A stretch of 64,000 nt of DNA from Xylaria sp. FL1777 (lineage: Eukaryota > Ascomycota > Sordariomycetes > Xylariales > Xylariaceae), in NCBI GenBank assembly GCA_022578965.1, contig MU400512.1, positions 558,001-622,000 on the forward strand, given 5' to 3'. A program made the translations under genes and the position numbers. The notes below the pieces were generated by a model. It searched no databases. It saw only the letters and a list, made by a program, of their open reading frames with translations, and was not told the origin of the DNA. Each line of letters starts with the position of its first letter. Position 1 is the first letter of the stretch. This document shows, one piece after another, positions 1 through 12,632 of the stretch.

Positions 1-1
1 A

Positions 2-847
2 CGAGCGCTGTATCTTATTATTGATCGGCTTGGAGACGTTTCTCAAGCAATTGCGTTTGCGAAAGAGCAAGACGATCCCGATTTATGGGAGGATCTCTTA
101 GAATACAGTATGGACAAACCACGCTTCATCCGAGGTTTATTGGAGGAAGTTGGAACTTCAATCAATCCCATCACTCTTGTTCGACGCATTCCGGAAGGCC
201 TGGAGATTCCTGGTCTTCGCGAGGGACTAAAGCATATCATGAAGGAACATGAGATTCAATATAGTATCTCATCGGGGGTAGCTCGTGTCCTCAGGTCGGA
301 GGTTGTAGCTGCGCAAAGTCAACTCCGTAATGGTCAACGCAAGGGGATCAAATTCGATGTTGTGATCCACTCTTCTAGTCATGTAGACATTGAGGCCAAA
401 GATGTTCCCAGTGGTCCAGCTATGGAAATCTCGTCCCAAACAGGCACACCACCGACGAACGGTTCGGGTACCCCAACCACTATTGCCACAAAGACAGCCT
501 TGCCATCCATGACTAAAACTGGTCAGCAACCTGGTCATGACCATGGAGACTCTCAACCCGGTCATTGCGCCAAATGCCACGAGCCATTTTCCGAATGGGA
601 AACAGAGACTTTGCTAGGGTTTGCATGTGGCCATGTATTTCATATAACGCATTTACTCGAAACCCTGCACCCCGGACAAGATATCGACCCAACCATCAGT
701 GGCAATGGAGACTCGAGGCGATTACGCGGAGGGAGATTTGTTGGAAGCAAGGTCACTCATGCACGCCTCCTTCGGGATCGCGTCGAGAGCGGCTGTCCCG
801 TTTGTAAATCACAGAGGGAAGCTGTTGGCCAAGAAAGTCACGTGTAG
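2..847 (+). CDS. vps41: Vps41, HOPS complex subunit (C-terminal part, 5' partial)
   Basis: The reading frame is open from base 2 with no start in the window, so only the last 281 residues are seen. Vps41 is a subunit of the HOPS tethering complex that drives fusion of late endosomes, autophagosomes and AP-3 vesicles with the vacuole. The first part is helical (clathrin-heavy-chain-like repeat end, with LEYSMDKPRFIRGLLEEVG and GLREGLKHIMKEHEIQYSI). A polar linker follows, then a C-terminal RING-H2 finger: CAKC, CGHVFH about 30 residues on, and a final CPVC just before the stop. That order is typical of Vps41. No intron is seen in this part. Family identity is from remembered conservation. Confidence 0.9.
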   Translation, partial: RALYLIIDRLGDVSQAIAFAKEQDDPDLWEDLLEYSMDKPRFIRGLLEEVGTSINPITLVRRIPEGLEIPGLREGLKHIMKEHEIQYSISSGVARVLRSEVVAAQSQLRNGQRKGIKFDVVIHSSSHVDIEAKDVPSGPAMEISSQTGTPPTNGSGTPTTIATKTALPSMTKTGQQPGHDHGDSQPGHCAKCHEPFSEWETETLLGFACGHVFHITHLLETLHPGQDIDPTISGNGDSRRLRGGRFVGSKVTHARLLRDRVESGCPVCKSQREAVGQESHV

Positions 848-2053
848 CGTTCGAAATAGCATTTGTTGGCGTTGATAAGCTCCAATTCATCATACCACTG
901 AAATTTAATCTTAACTAATTATTACAACATTAGTGCCCCAAGCTATATCCCGTATTCATGTAATATTGGAGTGTTTGATTTGAGACGGCAGATGGTGCCG
1001 CTCTGGAGGAGCTTGCTCGGCACCTAGCATCATGATTCCTAACCCACCTGTGAATCTAAGGGTTGCTCTAGAGCATTTATACAACTTACTATTTTGCTCA
1101 AGTAGGTAGGCTTGGTGATTAATAATCTTAAGAACGCTACACTTACTTTAAGCAACAGATTAAGATAAGCTACCGTTTCGATGAGAAAGTTCTATTATAA
1201 GCTAAATATAAGCATTGATTAGGAGCTGTTCAGTGATTCTGTCATGTGGAAATCGAAGGTTTAAGGTGTAAGAATCGCCCGAGTGGGAATGCGTTGCGGC
1301 TTGGAATTTTCAAACTAGACTAGACTGAGAGCTGAGAGTAGAAACTCAAGAATCCCGTAGGCCAGCCTTGCAGTTTGCCTGTCTGAATACTTCTACCTGT
1401 CTATGACTTATTCTGAAAGAAAGCGCCGTGCTTACATGGATAGATATTAGACGATTGGTAATAATTTAATCTAGTATGTCAACCTTCCAAGACGAGTCCA
1501 GATGCTTGTTCATGTTTCGACTAGTCCCGGTTTCAATGGAAGGGAGCAAGATACCAATGGGTTAACAGATCGGCAGAGCAAATACCTTGTGAACATACAC
1601 GACAGCAGGCCGCGGGATGCTGCATCGTAACAAACGAAACCATCCACTTATATCGCCGCCGCAGTCTCTCTCCCGTGTGAAGGATTCAGATTCCCGCGCT
1701 CACCTCAGACACGTCAAAGTTTAGCTCCGCGGGTAAGTTGTGTGGTCTCAGTCAGAGTGCCCCGAGGCATACGATGCCATCCGCGCACCATCAAACCCCC
1801 GCGGTGATGTTACCTAGCATATGCCGCCTCACGTCCCCAAACGTGTCCTATTGGACTGTCCCCATGCCGAATCTCATGTGTCAGGTGGGAGTCTACATGA
1901 TGGCAATACTCGGTGCACCCGGACATTGTCCTCGAGCCCCCGTTGGCCACGTTGGCCGGCGAGGCTCGCGCGCAACCCACGCGACCTCTAGTCAGTCCTC
2001 TGGTGGTGTCTCGGAAGTGAAACTCCTAGTTTCAGTTTCAGATTCCCATTCGC
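848..2053. other. Intergenic region upstream of the collagen-like gene
   Basis: About 1.2 kb between vps41 and the collagen-like gene. I see no convincing coding frame. It should hold the vps41 3' UTR and the promoter and 5' UTR of the next gene. An open frame at 1738-2136 overlaps the next gene in another phase and has no family resemblance. Confidence 0.5.
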
Positions 2054-3790
<1,737 letters not shown>

Positions 3791-4683
3791 GTCACCAATT
3801 CTTCGTCCTCAATAGAGCCCAAATTCTTGTTTCGAGGCGCGATACTGCGTATATGGTATGTCTTTTAGTATCAAGGAGCAAATCAAGAAAATGAGCGAAA
3901 CAGACTGACTTTTAATGGTATTATAACGCGGAGAAAACTTAAACCTGTCCTTCCATAGCTCATGGGACATACCTAGTTCATTATTATGTATGCACCTTAT
4001 ATATTGCCTTTATTTGAAGGAATGGAATACTTTCAAGGATAGTGTCTCTCCCAAAGGAACCATGACAAAGTGTACATAGATACTTATACATCTCCGCATC
4101 ACAGTCTGCTGTGTCACATTAATTGATTAGATACCTACCTAACGTGACCATCTATGCCGAAGTAGGCATCATCTCACATGTATTTATATACCAACAGAAA
4201 GCAAAGCTGAACAGAGTCTGCTACATTTAGTTGTAATATGTATACTTATGTTATATACCTAGGTACATTATATTGGTACCCGTGTTAGTGGTGATGTTTA
4301 GGGTTATGGGCGGCAGGTACGTACATACCTAGCCAGTGATCCTTCGGCTGTGATTCGTGGCATTGAAATTTAGTCTACGAGAAAAGGCACCACAGACACC
4401 GACAAATGCGGGCCGCACGCCCGGCACCTGTATTTGAAATCGGCGTGGGGGCGTCGGGGAAGGTGGGGAATTTCTACGTCGACCTTGCGACATCCTCCTC
4501 AGCCTCCTCAACGCCCATCGCTTATCCCGCCGTGCGCGCTCACGGGGACCACGCCGGCACTAGTAGACCCCCTAAGCCGTCTTAGGAACCACCTATCTAG
4601 TCGCTGGCCTGTTTCCTGTCCGAACACCATTCCATTGCGTCGGAGCCGCAAGCCGCACAGGAGCGACACAAATCCCGGCCACA
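3791..4683. other. Intergenic region
   Basis: 3' UTR of the collagen-like gene, AT-rich sequence with TACCTA-type runs, and the promoter side of the PLP lyase. No gene is supported. The ORFs at 4329-4511 and 4434-4778 overlap in opposite directions and match nothing I know. Confidence 0.5.
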
Positions 4684-5915
4684 ATGTCCTCTTCCATCCA
4701 CATGAACCCCGATGCGCGGGGCTGGACTCACGAGGGCTCCCGGGCGAAGAACGAGGGCAAGGTGCTGGCCTTCCATGAGACGCTTCCCGACTACAACAAG
4801 ACGCCGCTGCACTCCCTACCGGATGTGGCGCGCGAGCTAGGACTTGGCCATCTTCTAGTCAAGGATGAGTCGAACCGCTTTGGCCTACCCGCCTTCAAAA
4901 TTCTCGGCGCATCGTGGGCTGTGTATCGTGCCGTCGGCTGGCACCTCGGCATTCCCGTCGCCGAAGGGCAGATCTCCATCGCCGAGCTCAGCGCGAAGGC
5001 TCGCAAGGCCAGCGTCGAGATTGTTACTGCGAGCGAGGGTAACTGTGGGCGTGCCGTCGCCCGCATGGGCAAGTACATGGGCATCCCCGTGCGCGTGTGG
5101 GTGCCTAGTTTCATGCCTGAGGCAACGCGCGAGCTGATTCGCGGTGAAGACGCCGAAGTCATTGTGGTTGAGGGGAGTTATGATGATCTGATACCCATCA
5201 TATCGGAGGAGGCCGAGGACAGGGACACGACCCTCATACTTGATGTTAGCTTTGAGGGATATACTGATGTACCTAAGGTATGAAGGCGACCAGTTTTGCT
5301 ACACAACGTGACGGACACAGGCTGAGACTAGCGGCGGTTTCATTATCTTGGAACACTGGCTAATACATGTCGCAGTATTTCGTACAAGGCTACGGTACAA
5401 TGCTCGCAGAAGCCGACCAGCAGGTCCTCGAGGCAACAGGCCAGCAGGCCGCAACTCATGCCGTTGTGCCCTGCGGTGCGGGCTCTGTGGCCGAAGCTGT
5501 CACGGCACACTATAAGGCTCCGGGCCGGGAATCCAGGGCCGCGATATTAGCCGTTGAACCAACGAATGCAGCTTGTCTACAGGAGTCGCTAAAGGCAGGC
5601 CAGTCAGTCACATTTCAGACCCAAGACACGATAATGAATGGCCTGAATTGTGGGACGCTATCGACAACAGCATGGCCTGTGCTCGGCGCAGGAATTGACG
5701 TCAGTATCACCGTTTCAGATGCGGAATCGCACGCAGCGGTTCAGGAGCTGAAGACTGCCGGGATTTCGGCTGGGCCCTGTGGTGCTGCCGCCCTAGCTGC
5801 GCTGAGAAAGGTGTGCGCCGAGCCTGATGTCAAGGAAGAGCAGGGCCTGGATGGGGATTCTGTTGTCGTTCTATACTGTACAGAAGGCCTGAGGGATTAC
5901 CCAGTCCCGACATAG
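4684..5915 (+). CDS. PLP-dependent lyase of the diaminopropionate ammonia-lyase / threonine dehydratase fold
   Basis: Two exons (4684-5277 and 5376-5915, intron phase 0) give 377 residues, close to the roughly 400 of bacterial diaminopropionate ammonia-lyase. It has the fold type II PLP pattern: KDESNRFGLPAFKILGAS near residue 60, whose Lys is the expected Schiff-base residue; SEGNCGRAVARMG (the Asn-containing substrate loop); and PCGAGSVAEAV, the phosphate-binding Gly-rich loop. The family removes ammonia from 2,3-diaminopropionate or from serine or threonine; which substrate is used here cannot be read from the sequence. The start is the first ATG, directly ahead of the conserved N-terminus. 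Cytosolic; no targeting peptide is seen. Confidence 0.85.
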
Positions 5916-6444
5916 ATGCGGTTGTTGCCTTATAGCAAGGATAAAATGGGTTTAAGTCGGGCTTCATGGTGCAACAAAAACCGCGGGGATTATGGGTTGG
6001 GGCATTTACCATCAAACGAAGTAAATTTTGTAACAGGAACAGGGACGATTGAATGGGGCGTCTAGAATGGATTTAAAAGTTGGATAAGAGCCACGTCATC
6101 GTGTCTCGTTTGCGGGCGAATTTCTCTTCTTCTTACACTTCTTTCTCCCTTTCTCCATTTTTTGTACACTGGCAAGCCACCTTGTGAGCACCTCGCATTT
6201 AGAGATATGATACATTCTTGTCACATAGAAACCTTGTTCCAAGTTGGGGTATATCGCGAATGGGTAGGTCGCTGGTTCGTTTTCGTGGACGGCTATTCAT
6301 ACAGCCGTTCTTGATAGTAGGACGCTCTTGGGAGCACCTTCTCTAGTGTCTATCGAGACCTTTTCCCAATTACTTCTCGTGTGTTTGGCACTCTCTATGC
6401 CTCAGAAGCCCATCGTGTGTAAGAAGGTTAATATTTCATCACGC
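5916..6444. other. Intergenic region between convergent genes
   Basis: About 530 bp between the lyase and the convergent mL49 gene, expected to hold two 3' UTRs. Pyrimidine-rich around 6118-6160. No coding signal is seen. Confidence 0.5.
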
Positions 6445-6921
6445 TTATAACCCTAGAACGAAGGCTCGATCAGCATAATGGCACCCAGCTAATGTGATGA
6501 ATCCAGCCCAGTGTTTTGACGACGTTCGCTGGATACCGATGTGGAATGGGCGGCTTACCTTTATCACTATATGGTTCGTCACGCTGTTTATAGATATCTC
6601 GTTATCGTGTAGTTGTAACGCAGTCTTGAGATCCAGCTTCAAGGCGGCAAGGTCGCCTTCGCAGTTTTTGAGCGTAGTGATCTTGTGATTCCCGCCGCGC
6701 TTCTTCTTCAAATATACGCTGAGGTTGTGGAGATTATTCCGGCCGACGAAATAGGGTAGTCGTCGAGACGCTTCTGCTGTTGAGGGAGGCGGGAACGTAG
6801 CGGTTTCGGTGCTGGCGATTGTTCGGATGCTAAAAGGTCCAAGGATCGCTCTCGACCGGATGGGATTGGTCGCGAGACTCGGGGCTCGCGCCGTCACTGA
6901 CCGCAGGGATCTTGATAGCAT
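6445..6921 (-). CDS. img2: Mitochondrial large-subunit ribosomal protein mL49 (IMG2 family)
   Basis: The minus-strand frame starts at the ATG at 6921, giving MLSRSLRSVTARAP, an Arg/Ser-rich mitochondrial presequence. A possible upstream ATG lies at 6954. The mL49 core is clear: PYFVGRNNLHNLSVYLKKKRGGN, then an ITTLKNCEGD-type motif and the ALKLDLKTAL helix, ending in NSVTNHIVIK. This protein belongs to the mitoribosomal large subunit near the central protuberance. A good donor (GTAAGC) follows the IVIK codons at about 6557. The last short exon is not settled: an acceptor near 6485 gives an in-phase tail ending at 6453, and the unspliced frame ends at 6445. The core is certain; the C-terminus is tentative. 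Confidence 0.8.
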   Translation of the reverse strand: MLSRSLRSVTARAPSLATNPIRSRAILGPFSIRTIASTETATFPPPSTAEASRRLPYFVGRNNLHNLSVYLKKKRGGNHKITTLKNCEGDLAALKLDLKTALQLHDNEISINSVTNHIVIKVSRPFHIGIQRTSSKHWAGFITLAGCHYADRAFVLGL

Positions 6922-7395
6922 GGTGTCGTGCGGCATAAGTGGTGTAATAGGCAATGGTTTGTCGGTTTGGTGATATAAGCTAGGGACGAAGATGCTTTGT
7001 TAAGAAACATTTCGATTATACTGTATAATGCACAGTATATCATAGTGGATTACTGTACTAGAGTAGTACCTGATAAGGCGGCGAATCATCGGTCAAGCCA
7101 CAATTGCCAAAACTTTTCGTCACTAAGCTGCAAGACAGTAAGACACTCCAGCCACAGCAAAGCCACAGCTGGGGTCGCCTGGTCTTGCATCCCACAATGT
7201 GGAAACCACCAAAACCATATTGAGATTCATCTGCCCCTCCAACTAGCCCGGATTTTTCTGCGTCTCGCTCTCGCACCTGCACAGCCAGATCGCATCGGCG
7301 CTCACATCTCTGCCACGCAACCCACCACTACCATCAGCCCTTGCTGTATTGCATCGTCCGATCGGCCACTGCGAGCGAACACCGAGCCGACCAAT
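6922..7395. promoter_or_regulatory. Shared upstream region of divergent mL49 and eIF3e genes
   Basis: 474 bp separates the two start codons of head-to-head housekeeping genes, so it probably acts as a bidirectional promoter and both 5' UTRs. The frame of the eIF3e start is open upstream to an ATG at 6997, but that stretch lacks family resemblance and is read as untranslated leader. No specific operator can be named. Confidence 0.45.
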
Positions 7396-8743
7396 ATGGC
7401 GAATTACGATCTTTTACCGAAGCTTCTCCCCTACCTCGACCGTCACCTCATCTTCCCTCTTCTCGAGCACTCGGCCAACCGTCTCCCCGAAGATGCCGAC
7501 GATGACGATCTTCGGCCCATTACCAAGGCCAAATATGAACTTCTCAAGTCTACAAACATGACCGACTTCGTCGGAAACCTACAAGCCGAGCTTGAGGGCC
7601 TCGATCAACCCCCCGCCGAGTTCGACGAGAAGCGGCAGAAGGTCATCCAGCGCCTGGAGCAGTTTGAGGAGAGCACCAGCAAGCTTACTGACTTGCTTGG
7701 ACGGGAAGATGTTGTTGGAAACCTACGTAGTGACAAGGTTGCCAACTTGGAGTTCTTGAAGAACGAGCACGACGTAGGAAATCCAACCCGAGCTTGTCAA
7801 CCCGGTTCGGTCTGCTGACTTGCAGTAGGTGACTATCGAGATGGTCAACGCACTTTATGATTTCGGCAACTTCCAGTACAGCTGTGGCAATTACGGCGCC
7901 GCTGCCGACCTACTCTACCAGTTCCGTGTGCTCTCGACAGATAACGACAAGGTCGCGGCCGCCACCTGGGGAAAGTTTGCATCGGAGATCTTGACAACCA
8001 ACTGGGAGGCGAGTGTCGAGGAGCTCAACAAGGTGAAGGAGAGCATCGATACGAAGCTATTTAATAACCCACTAGCCCAGCTCCAACAACGCACCTGGTT
8101 GATTCACTGGGGCTTGTTTCCTCTCTTCAATGACGACAAAGCTCGCGATCAGCTCCTCGACCTTTTCTTTAGCCCCGCATACATCAACACTATCCAGACT
8201 AGCAGCCCATGGATTTTGCGGTACTTGACGGCCGCTGTTATCACTGGCCGAAATCGCACGCGAAACTCTGGTCAACATCAGAAACAACTCAAAGATATCA
8301 TCCGCATCGTGAAGCAGGAGGCGTACGAGTACACAGACCCCATTACCGACTTCGTGCGCGCCCTCTACGTTGATTTCGACTTTGAGGAAGCCCAGCGACA
8401 GCTCTCGCTCGCCGAAGAAGTCTGCCGATCAGACTTCTTCCTTGTCGCTGTCGCGGATACTTTTGTTGATTCTGCACGCCACTTGATCTCGGAGAGTTAC
8501 TGCAAGATCCACGCCCGTATTGATATCAAAGACCTCAGCACGCGGCTAGGTCTGGGTCAAGATGAGGGCGAGAAATGGATTGTTAATCTCATTCGGGACA
8601 CCCGAGTCGATGCCAAGATCGACTACAAGGAGGGTACGGTGGTGATGAATCACCCTCCAAGCTCCGTATACCAGCAGGTTATCGAACGAACAAAGGGCGG
8701 ATTTTTCAGAACCCAAGTCCTCAGCGCCGCTGTAGCACGATAG
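7396..8743 (+). CDS. int6: Eukaryotic translation initiation factor 3 subunit e (Int-6)
   Basis: Two exons, 7396-7773 and 7829-8743, with a 55-bp phase-0 intron, give 430 residues, the normal fungal eIF3e size. eIF3e is a PCI-domain subunit of the eIF3 complex, which binds the 40S ribosome and recruits mRNA. The start is fixed by the conserved [18 protein letters not shown] opening. The middle shows the helical N-terminal eIF3e region ([13 protein letters not shown]) and the C-terminal third is the PCI domain, ending with the winged-helix portion (INLIRD-like, [21 protein letters not shown]). The acceptor is set at TAG 7828 because it restores [18 protein letters not shown]. Divergent to mL49. 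Confidence 0.95.
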
Positions 8744-9299
8744 AGGAATGCTTGGCCGTGATTTGAGGAGCTTTCGATACCCATTACGTAGAGTAGAGAT
8801 GGCTGCGTGAACAAGAGCATGCTGCGACAGCACTAGAAATGCTTAGGTTCTCAATGACATGCATGAGCGGCGTCTGGGGTTATGGTACAATTTCAATCCG
8901 GTAGACATGTATGGTATGTTTGATTTCCAAAATCGTTCTTAATACGAGCTGGAGCGTCAAGCTCCTATATTCACACATATACTCCGTTGCGTTCTGACTC
9001 TCACGCACACATGCCACATTCTCGAAATGGAGTGAACAGGCTATTCGCACATGATGATGTATCACGAATGCGCACGGAGCTAGTCTTCCCGTCAGTCTCT
9101 AAATTATATATCAACAGAGCCGCGGAGAGCTCTATTTTTTTGCCTACAGGAGGGGTGCATATCGTGAGTTAGGAAGGGAGGGAATAAATGGCTGGCAAGG
9201 CAAAAGTGGGTGGTATTATACACAATAATTTTAGAGTGGTGTACATAAAACTTACCTTAGCTATCTCACCTACCGTCTTACAGATATACCACACTCTTC
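8744..9299. other. Intergenic region between convergent genes
   Basis: About 560 bp between eIF3e and the convergent FAD monooxygenase. Small ORFs occur on both strands but none shows family features. Expected to hold the two 3' UTRs. Confidence 0.5.
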
Positions 9300-10904
9300 C
9301 TATGAGTCGTCGGACTGAGAATACCATCCCTGATAAAGAGCAGCAGCCCTCTTCCCGGCGTCTACACCGATGAATGCTCGCAAATTATCCCAGGCTTCTT
9401 GAGCCGACTCCTCCGCCCTCGTAAGCATGGCCTTCTCGGATTCCTGTATCAGAGGGTCTAGAATGTCCCTAAACGCGAGTAGCCTGTCCTCGTTAGAATT
9501 CTTATCACCATCAGTGGCCCCAATACTGGCATCCCACGCTTGCGTGATGGCATCAGCCAGGCCCATCGCGTCGCTAAGCGCCAAATTGGCCCCCTCCCCA
9601 GAGAAAGGCGTCATTAAATGCGCCGCGTCACCCAACAGCGTGACACCCTCGCGGTACGGCCAGCCAAGCTTGTCCACAGGCCGCATGTACAGACCCCTGA
9701 CATCAAGACTCCCGTTCTTCGTTGCGAGGTCCTCGACAGCGATGCTGATTAGGTCCCTGAGCCTCGGTGCCCACGTGCTGAAATTGACCCAGTTGTGCGC
9801 CTGTTTCCCGCTCCCGGCGCTAAGAAGCACCTCTTTGATCACGTCTGGCGGCAGAATACCACCCTGCATCGCCGTCGTCCCTGTCATCTCCGTCGTCCCC
9901 GTCATCTCCGTCGTCGTCATCCCCGTAGTCTTCGTCGTCGTCGCCGGCATATCCAGCAAGCTGTCCTCCTCGCGTATGCTCAGGTAGAGGTACACCCGCG
10001 CGCCGCCATTCGCCGCCCGCTGGACGATCATGATGTTGCCGTCGCCGAGCGCCATGAACGTGCCGGGGCCCACGAGCTCCGACAGCTCGGGCCGTCGCGT
10101 CGCGAGGTCCGCCACGTCGAGCGTTATCATCTTCACCCCGCTGTACATCAGCCCGCTCCCGCTCTCGCCCTCGGGCTCGCCGAGTAGACTGCTCCGTATG
10201 TGTGACCAAGCGCCGTCTGCGCCGACGACGAGGTCTGCCCTCGCCTCCACGGCAGCAGGATCCCTGCTTGACCAGTCGGGGGCGCCGAACAGGAGGGTGA
10301 ATTCACGCCCGCGAGGCGAATCTTGTGATGCTCCCGACTCGCGGGCCGAGGTTAGCTGGTGCTCCCATCTGATGCTGTTGCCGGGCACTTTCGAGAGCAG
10401 GAGCTTCACGAGGGCGTTCCGCGAGATCTCGGGCTGTCCAACCTCGTCGGTGGCCATCCCCCACAGCTCGGCGCCCTCGGTGTCGGCTACGACGACGTTC
10501 TGGGCGCACTCGACGGTCCGTGCCTCGAACTCCGCCGTCAGACCACAGGCTTCCAGCGCCGCCAGCCCTGTTCCCGCGTGCAGGTCCAGCATCCCCGATG
10601 GCTGGCTGAAGTCCCTCGCCTTGGGCCGCTTGCGATGCTCGTAGATGGTGAATGGGATGTTGCGTTTGTGTAAGAGGGCGCCCAACGTTAGGCCTGCTGG
10701 ACCGGCGCCTATTATGGCTATGCGTGGTGCGCTGTTTAGCTGGATTGTATGTTCAGCGAAAACTCGGTAATTTTCACGAGGTTGGGTTTGACGTACGGTA
10801 GTAGCACGAGAAGTCGCATACCCAGCCATCAAAGATCGCTTTGCGAGCGTTACTCTCTTCATCCCTCCGCCCAGAGAAGACGACAAGCTGACTGATCTCA
10901 ACAT
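9300..10904 (-). CDS. FAD-dependent monooxygenase, TetX / p-hydroxybenzoate hydroxylase type
   Basis: Open frame of 534 residues. Three class A flavoprotein monooxygenase motifs are present: GxGxxG in IAIIGAGPAGLTLGALL, the DG motif in ADLVVGADGAWSHIRSSL, and the GD motif in GDAAHLMTPFSGEGANLALSDA, which resembles TetX-type enzymes. Such enzymes hydroxylate small aromatic or polyketide substrates with NAD(P)H and O2; the substrate here is unknown. Bases 10740-10796 (minus) begin GTACGT, end CCAG and are 57 bp long, so they are probably an in-frame intron; removing them gives 515 residues and places the Rossmann fold near the N-terminus. A low-complexity run of Thr/Met/Gly repeats near residue 330 sits in a loop. 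The N-terminus is basic and hydroxylated, possibly mitochondrial. Confidence 0.85.
   Translation of the reverse strand: MLRSVSLSSSLGGGMKRVTLAKRSLMAGYATSRATTVRQTQPRENYRVFAEHTIQLNSAPRIAIIGAGPAGLTLGALLHKRNIPFTIYEHRKRPKARDFSQPSGMLDLHAGTGLAALEACGLTAEFEARTVECAQNVVVADTEGAELWGMATDEVGQPEISRNALVKLLLSKVPGNSIRWEHQLTSARESGASQDSPRGREFTLLFGAPDWSSRDPAAVEARADLVVGADGAWSHIRSSLLGEPEGESGSGLMYSGVKMITLDVADLATRRPELSELVGPGTFMALGDGNIMIVQRAANGGARVYLYLSIREEDSLLDMPATTTKTTGMTTTEMTGTTEMTGTTAMQGGILPPDVIKEVLLSAGSGKQAHNWVNFSTWAPRLRDLISIAVEDLATKNGSLDVRGLYMRPVDKLGWPYREGVTLLGDAAHLMTPFSGEGANLALSDAMGLADAITQAWDASIGATDGDKNSNEDRLLAFRDILDPLIQESEKAMLTRAEESAQEAWDNLRAFIGVDAGKRAAALYQGWYSQSDDS
9861..9955. repeat. Short tandem repeat within the monooxygenase gene
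   Basis: Imperfect 15-bp units of the GTCATCTCCGTCGTC type repeat several times. They encode the TTEMTG-like loop of the FAD monooxygenase. Likely slippage-prone, so its length may vary between strains. Confidence 0.6.
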
Positions 10905-12183
10905 CTTCTTGGTGACTGTAACAAGAGCTGGGACTGCGCGGTTGGTTCCATTTATCCTGATCAGGCACTAAGTCGAGAAGACCAGAGCTACCCTAGCATG
11001 TTGAGGTCTGTCGGAAATCTTGATTCCTATATTTACCTGCGTGATTCAAGTATAATGAGGAGAGGGTGGGTGCACCTGAGATGAGCTGATGCTCAGAATC
11101 ATGAGCTGAAGGGAGCCTTCCTAACCAATTGCACGGCAGGATCCTGACAATTTATGGATACCGGGACAACCCTTTTTTTGTAGATTTAAAACATGATTAT
11201 TTTTATATTGTCTCTGTATAATAAGAAGAAGTATAATGAAAATGAAGACTTACTATAGTAAAGAACGCAGTTTAATTAATTTATTCATTTATAAATTATA
11301 CTCAGTAATAAGTGTAAGAGTTGGAGAGTTTTGTTGGCGTTGGCGCTTACGATGCTTAGTAGTCTTGGGTTCTATGGCGAGAGCCTCGTGATTCTGCTCA
11401 CAACTTTTAGTTAATAGTTCATATTTATTCTCCTATCAAACCCCTATCTTAAATTTATATTTCTCTAATGAGATTAATTCGCTGCTGTAAAATCCTTGCA
11501 GTCATTATTAAATAGTAGGTGTCAGGAACTAGGTAGCTGGGGACCTGGTTCTGTCGGCAGGGTACAGAAGATTCATGACGATAGAATCAGTCTCGGCCAT
11601 TTTCATTCAAGATCTCGACATCAGAGGGGCTGTTTCTCAACTCCATATTCCACTTACTTATAAAGCTGTGTACCGTGTATGAAAAATGGGAGATTTTTAA
11701 TTGTTCAGACCAATTTTGTGTGTGTTTGTGTGTGCACTGCTCTTCAATGTGCATAGCTCAATCATTTAGCTAAGGCGAACTAATAGCTAGGGAATGTGGA
11801 CTGCCAATCCAAGAAGAAAGTATCTCACTCTATTGTTGATCTCTACTATGTTGAAAAGAATTGTGAAATGCAGCAAACAGATGTAGCATCTGTTTTGATT
11901 TAATTTTTGAATTACATACACATATTGTAAGGCATTGTTGAGAATGACGTCGGGCAAAATAGGATAGGATAAAAGGAATATGTTCACCTGACATGGTAGC
12001 GCTAGGCAGTCACTTTCTCCGCCTGCTGTGCCGCATTCGTAATCGCAAAGGTTTATATATTGAGGGGCCTTACCTCCTCCCGTCTTATACGTTTCCTATA
12101 AACTTAACTCTATTTTCATTGTTAGACACCTATTTTTTGCATAAACACTTTTTCAATTAGCTTCGTTCTGTGACATCGTCACC
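10905..12183. other. AT-rich intergenic region
   Basis: About 1.28 kb. From roughly 11160 to 11500 and 11640 to 11960 it is strongly AT-rich with no usable frame. Near 12050-12095 there is a TATATT stretch followed by a pyrimidine-rich run (CCTTACCTCCTCCCGTC), a plausible core promoter for the small gene starting at 12184. Confidence 0.5.
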
Positions 12184-12631
12184 ATGGATCAACCTGCACA
12201 AACAATGGAACCGGCCCAAAAGATCCCGGTTCGATATGGTGCAGAACCAAACACCATTCTGTTTCGAGACGATAATGGCGTTGAGCACACTATCAAGCTT
12301 CCAACGGGTCCTATGCGAACTGCAGCCCCAAATAACATGGAGTATGAAGACGACAATGGTGTACATCATAGCATCTACCTCCCGCAGGGAACTATGCATG
12401 AAGCCTGGGATCACCTGGAAAACAAGCGTTGGGATGAGCTAGCGAAGTTTACTCCATACAGTAAGCTACTGTTATCGTAAAGGGTTTTCACACTCTTCAC
12501 TGATGCTAACCCCTTCAGCAAACCAAGGCTATACTGAGGATGACTTCAAAAAGTATCGGGAGTATCAGGACAAGAAACGTCAGGATGGAGGTTCCTCCGA
12601 TGCGGACAAACAGCCTGAGGCAACAGAGTAG
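12184..12631 (+). CDS. Small hypothetical protein with a duplicated DDNGV motif
   Basis: Two exons, 12184-12460 and 12519-12631 (intron GTAAGC to TTCAG, phase 1, with a GCTAAC branch site), give 129 residues. I do not recognise the family. Residues about 25-40 (RDDNGVEHTIKLPTGPM) and 55-70 (EDDNGVHHSIYLPQGTM) are two imperfect copies of one motif, suggesting an internal duplication of a small beta-type unit. The C-terminus is charged (FKKYREYQDKKRQ, then acidic). There is no signal peptide or membrane segment, so it is probably intracellular. The real intron and the conserved duplication argue that it is a gene. Confidence 0.7.
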
Positions 12632-12632
12632 G

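Noticed and set aside
4329..4778. Overlapping ORFs upstream of the PLP lyase
   Set aside because: Opposite-strand overlaps rich in Pro/Arg with no conserved motif; likely promoter or leader sequence.
9820..10209. Asp-rich minus-strand ORF inside the monooxygenase
   Set aside because: Alternative frame of a tandem repeat within a well-supported enzyme gene.
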